Below, in pieces: positions 5,090 through 13,800 of a stretch of 15,953 nucleotides of DNA. Under the pieces are notes generated by a model. It did not search any database, was not told the origin of the DNA, and saw only the letters and a list, made by a program, of their open reading frames with translations. A program made the position numbers and the translations under genes. Location: NCBI GenBank assembly GCA_027083015.1, contig JALWQS010000110.1, positions 1 to 15,953 of the forward strand, in the 5' to 3' direction. This DNA is from Candidatus Woesearchaeota archaeon (GTDB taxonomy: Archaea; Nanobdellota; Nanobdellia; Woesearchaeales; UBA11576). How positions within the stretch are numbered: the stretch's first letter is position 1; each line of letters starts with the position of its first letter.

Positions 5090-7078
5090 ATGAAAAAAAG
5101 AATAAGAAAAAAAAGTGAAAAAAGTGATAAAAAGAACAAGAACATCAGTAAAAACAATAATAAAAACAATAACAAAGAAGAAAAGAACAAAAAAAATAAC
5201 ATCTATATCTGGAGCATTATAGCATTGTGTATACTAACATCAGCAGCATACCTAATATACGCAGGAGAAGACGCTAAAGGATTCCCATTAGATGACACAT
5301 ATATCCATCTGGTATACATAGAAAATTTCGCAAGACACGGCTGGTTCTACTTCAACTACCCAAAAGCAGAAAATGGAGCGACAAGCCCCTTATGGATCAT
5401 TCTGAACGGAACCTTAGCACTGATTATCGGCTGGTTCATACCATTACAGATACTGGTAAAGATAACAAGCATAACATTCTTTATACTAAGCGCAGTCATC
5501 TTCTTTAAGATAGTAAGTAAGTACATGCCAAAAAATTACGCATCACTTATGACAATCCTTCTGATACTAGACCCTCACATATCTACGGCAGCAGTCTCAG
5601 GAATGGAAGTCACCATGATAACAACAATCATGTTATTGACCATCTACCTCTACACAGAAAAAAGATACCTAGACGCAGGAATAACAGCAGGCATAGGAAT
5701 ATTTGCAAGACCAGAAGGAATAATAATCGCGATCATGCTGATACTCGTACAAGGCGCCAAAAGCCTGATAGAGATAAAAGAAAAGAAAGAACGAACAGCC
5801 AACATCAGAGGACTAATGCTCGTAACCATGCCAATAGTGCTTCTAACAGGAGCATACTTTATCCTTAACGCAAGCATAAGCGGAACACCACTACCAAACA
5901 CTTACTACGCAAAAAAGACCATAACAAACTACATCAACCTGCCAGCATACAAGAACATAACAACAGAATTCCTGTTCAAGACACCAATATTTATGCTTCT
6001 CATAGGATTTGTCGGCTTGGCAATAGGCATAAAAAAAATCTATGATAACAAGAGCGCTAAGGACAATCATGACAGAGAGAAAAGATATGAACTCGCACTC
6101 ATGTTAGGGATAGGAATCGCATACATGTACGCACTAACAATAACACTAAAGATACTGCCAAAACCATGGGTATTCTACATGAGCAGGTACTTCACGCCAA
6201 CAATAGCGCCAATACTCATGATAACAGCAGTCGGACTGACAATAGGGTATGAAAGATACAAAAAGAAGAAAGGGATGAAAATTGTCACAACAGCCATAAT
6301 AATAGTTGTCTTAAGTACCCAGATATGGGCATTAGGAGGATCCATAAAGCTCTACAAAGCAAGCAATGATTATTTTGATAATTTATTGACAGCACAAGGA
6401 GGATGGTTCGCAGAACACGTCAAAGGAGAAGCGACAATAGGAACCTTTGATGTCGGAGCAATAAAATACCTATCAGAAAAAAAGGTCATAGACCTCGCAG
6501 GACTCAACAACAGAAACCTACTGATACCACAGAAAGAAGAAGAGATCATAAGAATAAAAAACTATCTTGAAACAACAAGATTTGATTATCTCGCAACAAA
6601 CCCTATGATAATAAAGGACGCAGTACTCAACAAAGGAGTTGAAGAAAAAGCAAGATTCCATCTCTGTCCAGAAGAGACAGAATACCCATGTAGCATAAAA
6701 TATGAAAAACCAGACAACACAACAACTAAAAACCAAACACTAAAAGATACAGACCACCTAGTAATATACAAAGTAACAGACCAGAACAAGACAAGAAAAG
6801 CATTAGAGAAATACTATGCGGAAAAATACGCCTTCATAGCATACAAAGAATTCAAAGCAGGAAAGAAGAAAAAAGCCATATTTCATGATGTCGCCTCCAT
6901 TGAGCTGTACCCGACTGAGACCGCAGGCGTGAATGGCATCAGCATGTGCATACAGATACAAAACATACAATGCACAAGATACTTCTTAGAACAAACACTA
7001 AAAAACTTTCCAAACAATCCACAAGCTAAAAAAGCAGCAGCAAAACTTATACAGACAGGCATGATCAAACAAATATGA
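5090..7078 (+). CDS. GT-C type membrane glycosyltransferase
   Basis: Probably transfers a sugar from a polyprenyl-phosphate donor to a surface glycan or protein on the outer face of the membrane. The 662 residues start with a Lys/Asn-rich cytoplasmic tail (1-37) and a first helix (38-57), followed by about ten more helices to about residue 415. Family marks in order: the catalytic-type Asp68-Asp69 in LDDTYIHLVYIENFA on the first outer loop; GATSPLW (96-102); SGME (170-173); ARPEG (206-210); PNTYYAK (269-275); SRYFTPTIAP (366-375). A soluble C-terminal part begins with DVGAIKYLSEKKVIDLAGLNN (454-474). This set is typical of the DDxYI...TSPLW...RPEG...PNTYYAK group of GT-C mannosyl/arabinosyltransferase-like enzymes; the sugar cannot be predicted. 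The last 90 residues look helical and TPR-like. Start chosen from the leaderless-type TATA spacing. Confidence 0.85.
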   Translation: MKKRIRKKSEKSDKKNKNISKNNNKNNNKEEKNKKNNIYIWSIIALCILTSAAYLIYAGEDAKGFPLDDTYIHLVYIENFARHGWFYFNYPKAENGATSPLWIILNGTLALIIGWFIPLQILVKITSITFFILSAVIFFKIVSKYMPKNYASLMTILLILDPHISTAAVSGMEVTMITTIMLLTIYLYTEKRYLDAGITAGIGIFARPEGIIIAIMLILVQGAKSLIEIKEKKERTANIRGLMLVTMPIVLLTGAYFILNASISGTPLPNTYYAKKTITNYINLPAYKNITTEFLFKTPIFMLLIGFVGLAIGIKKIYDNKSAKDNHDREKRYELALMLGIGIAYMYALTITLKILPKPWVFYMSRYFTPTIAPILMITAVGLTIGYERYKKKKGMKIVTTAIIIVVLSTQIWALGGSIKLYKASNDYFDNLLTAQGGWFAEHVKGEATIGTFDVGAIKYLSEKKVIDLAGLNNRNLLIPQKEEEIIRIKNYLETTRFDYLATNPMIIKDAVLNKGVEEKARFHLCPEETEYPCSIKYEKPDNTTTKNQTLKDTDHLVIYKVTDQNKTRKALEKYYAEKYAFIAYKEFKAGKKKKAIFHDVASIELYPTETAGVNGISMCIQIQNIQCTRYFLEQTLKNFPNNPQAKKAAAKLIQTGMIKQI

Positions 7079-7154
7079 TATGATAAAAAATAATAGAAGA
7101 TAGAAACCACAAAAGAGAACAAAAAAATATCCAGCAGTAAGAGATAAAAAAGAG
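7079..7154. other. Short gap between convergent genes
   Basis: It is A-rich on the plus strand, so the minus strand carries T runs (TTTTTTTGTTCTCTTTT, about 7110-7130) that may terminate the coiled-coil gene. No hairpin is evident. Confidence 0.4.
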
Positions 7155-7721
7155 CTACTTCTTCTTAAGCAACCTCTTAGCCTTAGATCTCGCTTTCTCT
7201 TTCTTCTTACGAACTTTTTTAAGACGAGCCTCGCTCTTCTTCTTAGCAGAAACGACTTTTTTCTTAACCTTCTTCAGCTTGACAGAAGATTTGGAAGAGC
7301 GGGACTTTGAAAGGGATCTAGAAGAATGAGACCCGGAAGGAAACTTACCAGCAGTCTTTACACCTTCAGTTGCAAGTTCAACCTCTTCCTCTTTCTCAAT
7401 CTTCTTCTCCAAACGCTTAATAGCATGAAGAGAAGAAAGCTCATCACGTTCCTCAGCAAGAAGAGCATTAAGCTCTGCCTTAACAGCATTAAGAGTATGC
7501 AACTCCTTAAGAGCATCCTTACGAGTACTATCCGCTTCATCACGAAGCGACTTAAAATCACGAAGCTCCTTAACCTCATCAGAATAGATCTGATCAAGCT
7601 TCCTATTCAACTGAGCAATCTTGATGATCAAATAGACCATCAATAAGAAAGATATGACAATAAGAATAGTGATTATAAAAAAGGTCTCTACTAGGGGAAC
7701 ATCAATACCGAAAACAAACAT
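7155..7721 (-). CDS. Membrane-anchored coiled-coil protein with very basic tail
   Basis: Function unknown. The 188 residues have one N-terminal helix (about 11-35), then a coiled coil (about 36-118) rich in Leu, Lys and Glu. A Ser/Gly-rich hinge (about 120-150) leads to a tail (about 150-188) made almost wholly of Lys, Arg, Ser and Ala (KKVKKKVV, ARLKKVRKKKEKARSK). The tail resembles histone H1-like or ribosome-binding tails, so it could bring DNA, RNA or ribosomes to the membrane; this is inferred from composition. GAGGTGA ends 5 nt before the ATG on the minus strand and a TATA-like CATTTAAAAAC (7756-7766) lies about 40 bp upstream, so this start is well supported. The C terminus is also lysine-rich to the last residue, with no sign of truncation. 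Confidence 0.8.
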   Translation of the reverse strand: MFVFGIDVPLVETFFIITILIVISFLLMVYLIIKIAQLNRKLDQIYSDEVKELRDFKSLRDEADSTRKDALKELHTLNAVKAELNALLAEERDELSSLHAIKRLEKKIEKEEEVELATEGVKTAGKFPSGSHSSRSLSKSRSSKSSVKLKKVKKKVVSAKKKSEARLKKVRKKKEKARSKAKRLLKKK

Positions 7722-7755
7722 AAATTCACCTCTTTTTTAAAAAAACAGTCTCTTT

Positions 7756-7766
7756 GTTTTTAAATG
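7756..7766 (-). promoter_or_regulatory. Promoter of the coiled-coil protein gene
   Basis: The minus strand reads CATTTAAAAAC, giving a predicted start near 7736 and a leader of about 15 nt containing GAGGTGA. Confidence 0.5.
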
Positions 7767-7807
7767 TTGCGCCTTAATGTTTGCAACGTTTGTCCGGAAA
7801 GACAAAC
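7766..7807. repeat. Adjacent inverted repeats between giant gene and next promoter
   Basis: GTTTGTC (7788-7794) and GACAAAC (7801-7807) form a perfect 7-bp stem with a 6-nt loop. Directly beside it GTTGC (7766-7770) pairs with GCAAC (7783-7787). The pair lies about 50 nt past the giant gene's stop and just upstream of the TATA box of the coiled-coil gene. It could be a terminator, an RNA-processing site or an operator. No T run follows the stem on the minus strand, which weakens the terminator reading. Confidence 0.4.
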
Positions 7808-7853
7808 AAAATCTTAGTCACAGACAACAACTGGAAATACCACTTGATATGAA

Positions 7854-10800
7854 TCATCTGATTGAAATAGGAAGGGTCTCACTTTCAAGAGTATAATCCT
7901 TACTGAACAGCTTACCGCCCTGATAAAGATCCACCTTCAAATCATAATTAGCAGGCGGAAGAGAGGAAACATCAAACTTCTGGAAATGGAACATCAAAGA
8001 ATCCTTATCAGCAACAACATGCTTGAAATCATCAAGACCAGTAACATCATCCTTGTAAACCTGAACCTCCATCTCCAGCTTATCATTACGCTCATTACCC
8101 GAATTATCATAAGCGATACAAACATCCAAAGTCTTACCGCTCAGATGAGGCTTAACGATAAAACCAGGAACCGTAATCTCAACATCATCAGAAGCAGAAG
8201 CAGAAGCGCCCTTGCCCTTAACTGAAGCAGTAACATGAACAACAGCAGGCACATTCTTCTTTGCAGCTTTACAACCATCATAAGCGATAGGAACATCCAC
8301 AGTCCTTGAAGCACCAGCAGGAAGATAACCTATAGATATATGAGAGCCAGCAAAAAGAGCATCAAACTTGACATTAAGGGAAACACCACCAACAGGCAAG
8401 TCACCATCATTAGTAACAGTCAAGCGAATCTTAGACTGACGGGTATTGATAGCATCAAAGGAAGGAAGAGCTACAAAATCAACAGCTAGATCTTTCTTAC
8501 AATCAGGATCAGGAGAGTCACAATCAAGTTCGCAATTACCATCCTTTACGCAATGTTCAGGAACCACCAAAGGAACAGTTTCGTTCTCAGGCTCTGGTTC
8601 GGGAGTCTCCTCAGGCTGGAACGGACCCATAGTTCCACCAATATCCTGAGAAGATGGCTCCTCGGGACTCATGATACGGATCGTTACCTGATCAACAGAA
8701 GTCAGACCATCATCATCAGTAACGTATAAGGTAATCCTATGCTCGCCACGACTCAGATCAGAAGAGTTGAAAGACTGGACAGAAGCAAGATTACCATCAA
8801 GATCACTATTCCAAAGAATAGAAGATATAGTACCATCATCAGTTATCAAAGCATCAAACAGGATATTATCACCTACATAATAGGTTGCACCATCAACAGG
8901 AGAGATGATATCAACCGAAGGAGCAGAAGGAGGAACCACCCAGACTTCAACACTGTCAGAACCGGTCATGTTATCATTATCAGTGACAGATAAGGTTATC
9001 AGATGATGGCCTAAAGAAAGATTCTTAGAGAAAGAAGCAGGAATACCAGAACCAGAATCAAGAGGACCATCAACATCAGAAGTCCATGAATAATGCGTTA
9101 TAGAACCATCATCAGTTACGGAAGAATCAAACAATATGGGCGTACCCTGCTCAAAGACAGAACCATCAGTCGGACTGGTAATATTAACATCAGGGCTTAA
9201 CAAAGGATCGATAACAATCCAGATAGTAAATGTATCAGTATAACGCAGACCATCATTATCAACAACAGTCAAGGTAATATCATGCTTACCAAGAGAGAGG
9301 CCATCGTAAGAGAACTCCTTCTCCGTACCGAACAGACCATCAATACTGCTTGACCAAAGCCACTCAACAATCTGACCATCAGGATCAGAACCAGAACCTA
9401 AAAAGGTAATATTGGTGCCAACCTTGAAATGATCACCGTTCTCAGGATAAATGATCGAAGCTGTAGGAGCCTGAAGAGGCTTTACAGCAATGCGGACAGA
9501 ATCACTTGCAGTCAGACCCGAATCATCAACAACAGTCAAAGTGATAGTATGATAACCGATAGAAAGATTAGAAGAATCAAAGACTGGAGAATCACCGATA
9601 ACACCATCAACATCAGAAGTCCACTGATAACTGACTATAGAACCATCAGCGTCAGAACCAAAGCCTTCAAAATGGATAGAAGCATTCTCACGATAATCAG
9701 CCTCATCAACAGGACTGATTATAGAAGCAGTAGGAGCCAAAGGAGGAACAACAGAGATAGTGATAGTATCAGAAGCCGACTGACCATCATCATCATAAAC
9801 AGTGAAAGTGATAGTGTGATCACCAACAGACAAAGAAGAAGTCGAGAAATGATCAGAACCAGAACTTAAAGTCCCATCAAGACTGCTAGACCAAACATAA
9901 CCAGTTATATTCTCATTATCACCAACACCTGAGAAATGGATCTCAGAACCCTGAGTGAATATCTCACCATCAGCAGGACTGGTGATAGAAGCGGTAGGAA
10001 CATCATCAGCTATGACCTTTATCGTGATAGAATCTGTACCGGTATTATTATCATCATCAGTCACAGTCAAAGTGATAAGATGAGTGCCAATACTCAAAGA
10101 AGAAACATTAAAAGTCTCATTATCACCTATAACACCATCAATATCAGAAGTCCAACGATAAGCGACCACAGTACCATCAGGATCAGAACCCAGACCAGAG
10201 AATACAATATCCTGTCCCTGACGGAAAATATCACCATCTGAAGGGGAAAGGATGGAAGCAGTAGGAGAAGCTCCAGAATCAGGATTAATAGTGATAGTAA
10301 AAGTATCAACGTACTTAAGACCATCATTGTCCGTCACGGTCAAAGTGATAAGGTGAGAACCTACACTAAGACTATCAAAGAAGAAAGTGCTGGAATTACC
10401 GCCAGCCTGATTATAGAAAGTACCATCAATGCTGGAACTCCACTGCCAACTGACAATCTCACCATCAGGATCAGAACCGACAGCAGAGAACAATATGTTC
10501 TGGCCCTGGATAAACACATCACCATCTGAAGGGGACAGGATAGAAGCAGTAGGAGCCTGCAAAGACTTAACTTCAATATCTATAGAGTCTGAACCAGTAA
10601 GACCATCATCATCAGTCACAGTCAAAGTTATATGGTGAAGACCCAAAGAAAGACCATCCGTAGAGAAGGACTGAGAAGAACCGATAACACCATCAAGACT
10701 AGAATTCCAAACATAAGAAACAACAGAACCATCAGGATCCGAGCCAGAACCGCTGAAGTATACCGTCTGATTATCCTTAAACTCATCACCGTCAGAAGGG

Positions 10801-13800
10801 GCAAGAATAGAAGCAGTAGGAGCTTCAAGAGAACGAACAGTCACAGAGATAGAATCAGAATCAGTAAGACCATCATCATCAGTCACAGTCAAAGTGATAA
10901 CATGAGTACCGATACTCAAAGAAGAAGCAGAGAACGACTGAGAAGAACCAATAACACCATCAAGACTAGAATTCCAAACATAAGAAACAACAGAACCATC
11001 AGGATCAGAAGCGAGACTATCAAAGACTATCGTATCACCAGTCTTAAAGATATCACCATCAGAAGGGCTGGTTATGGAAACCGAAGGCTGCTGAAGATCC
11101 TTAATAGTTATGGTTATAGTATCGGAAGCATTAGCTCCGAGATCATCAGTCACGACAAAAGTGATAGTATGGACGCCAAGAGAAAGATCGTCAAGAGTCA
11201 AGTCAGAAGAAGAACCTAAAAGACCATCAATGCTAGAGTACCAATGATAAGCTACAATAGAACCATCAGAATCCTCACCAACACCCGAGAAAGAGATAGA
11301 CTCTCCAAGATTAAACTTAGAACCATCAAGAGGACTGATTATAGATGCAGTAGGAGGATTATTAGGACAATCAGGATCATCCCTATCAACAAGACCATCA
11401 CAATCATTATCATGACCATCAGAACAAGAAAGCTCTACCAAAGGCTCAAAAGGCGAATCCTCACCAGAATCATCACCACAACAATTCAAAGTACCACCAT
11501 TACCAGTCCAATTAAAACCAGCCTGATGACAAGTCGGCTCACAAGTATCAGGGTCAAAACCTTCATCAACCATGTTATTACAATTATCATCAATACCATT
11601 ACAAAGCTCAGAGGCCGTAGGGTGAGTATCAGGATCAGAATCATTACAATCAACAGGACCACAGACACCTCCAGTAACGTTGAAACCGTCACCATCAGCA
11701 TCAACACAGACAACACAATCAGGATCAGCATCGTCAGTAAGACCATCACAATCATTATCATGACCATCAGAACAAGAAAGCTCGATCGGAGACTCAAAAG
11801 GCGAATCCTCACCAGAATCATCACCACAACAATTCAAAGTACCACCATTACCAGTCCAATTAAAACCATTAGTCGTACAGACCGACTTACAATCATCATT
11901 CGTGAAGCCCTCATCCACAAAACCATCACAATCATCATCAACAGAATTACAGACCTCTGTAGCTGCAGGATTAATAGAAGAATTAGTATCATTACAATCA
12001 GTAACACCACAGACAGGATCATCAAACTCGCAAGCGCCTAAGGTATCACCCTGAGCAAGATGATCAGCAAGAGAGACAAGATCAACACATAAAGTGCTTC
12101 GGTCATCAAACTGACCAGCAGGGATATGACAAATCATCACCTCACCAGGATCACAGAAACCAGGATTAACAATGAAATAACCATCAGAATCCTGATCTAT
12201 ACAGAAACCAGCACAGTCAGGATCAAAAACATCAACCAGACCATCACAATCATCATCAACACCATTATCACAGATCTCAACAGCACCAGGATTGATGTTA
12301 GGGTCTGAATCAACACAATCACCGCCACAAGTAGAATAAGAATCATTATCCTGATCAAAATCCTCATCTACCAGACCATCACAATCATCATCAACACCAT
12401 TACAAAGCTCTGCAGATGCAGGATTGATAGAAGAATTAGTATCATCACAATCACCAGGACCACAACCAGGAGCAGTAAGATTAAAACCGTCACCATCAGC
12501 ATCAGTACAAGTAACACAATCAGGATCATCATCGTCGGTAAGACCATCACAATCATTATCATGACCATCAGAACAAGAAAGCTCAGCAGGCCATTCAAGA
12601 GGATCATCCTCGCCAGAATCATCACCACAACAACTTAGATTACCACCATTACCAGTCCAGGCAAAACCATCATGGTTACAAACGTAATCACACTCATCAT
12701 CAGAGAAACCCTCATCAATCAGACCATCACAATCATCATCAAGGCTATTACAGACCTCAGAAGCATTAGGGTGAATATCGGGATTAGAATCATCACAATC
12801 AACAAGACCGCAAGCGCCACCATCAGGACTATAGCCATCACCATCAACATCAGTACATCCGGAACAATCAGGATCAGCATCGTCGATGAAACCATCACAA
12901 TCATCATCGATACCATTATCACAGATCTCAGCAGCACCCGGATTGATATTCGAATCAGAATCATTACAATCCAGAGGACCGCAATCAGGAGGCGCTTCAT
13001 GCTCAAACTCATCCTCACAGCTCCTCTTGAGATAACAAACAGACCTTCTTACATTAATCTTATACTGTTTGATAGAGTAAGAAACAACAGCCGGCTGGCC
13101 AAGAGCAGGATCAGGCTCGCCCTTATCAGGATAACCGTCAGAATCATAATGGGCAGAGCAGGAAAGATGAACATTCATCCCATCAATCAAAGAATCCTTA
13201 TCCAAAGAATAACCACAATCATCAAACCCATCAACAAAACTAAAGCACCAAGAATAAACGGTGCCTCTAGTCCTTCCTTGAGAGATCAAGAAATCTACAG
13301 CATCCTGATCACAAGCATCATCATGATGACAAGCAGCACTTAAAGAATCATCACTTAAATTAGAATCATTACCAGAACCATTCTCATCAGAAGATCCAGG
13401 AGTTCCAAAAGAACCAAAACTCATCTCATCATCATACTTACCGCCTTTATGACCTTTAGCATGACTACTACTTCCACTACCATCACTTTCATCACCAGCA
13501 GCATAGCCAGAACTATACCTAGGCACAAAATAACCATCACCATCAGAGTCTATACAAGAAGGAGAAAGAACATTGAAAGCAACACAATAATAATCCTCAC
13601 CAGGTTCAGGATTCTTGACATAATCATAATTATCATAATGCAAGACATCATCATGACAGTAAATCTCGGCAGAAACATTATCAGAGTCAGAACCATCATA
13701 AGTAAAACCTAAGTAACCAGGCTTAAAAACCTCACGGACCCAAATTTTAGAAGTGTTATCAGGATCAACAGAAACGACAGCCTCACCACCAGAAGTAGGA

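Larger units (their letters stand above)
11365..12990 (-). repeat. MopE-like Asp/Cys repeat cluster in the giant protein
   Basis: Six units of the form DGDGF...CGPxDCxDSxPxINPxAxExCNxxDDDCDGLVDE match the MopE-type putative metal-binding motif. Three interleaved units (WTGNGG...CCGDDSGED...SCSDGHDNDCDGL) share its NDCDGL ending. Aspartates spaced DxDxDG indicate calcium binding, and paired cysteines should form disulfides outside the cell. The family name comes from a Methylococcus copper-binding protein, but copper binding should not be assumed here. Confidence 0.8.

Noticed and set aside
5077..5118. Alternative ATG at 5077 for the glycosyltransferase
   Set aside because: It is in a different frame and ends after 13 codons in the A-rich tract. 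A link to the main frame would need slippage, and the TATA spacing supports 5090.
10632..12041. Long + strand open frames opposite the giant gene
   Set aside because: They are products of the repeated GAT/TCA codons read backwards, giving Ile/Thr/Arg-only sequence without domains.
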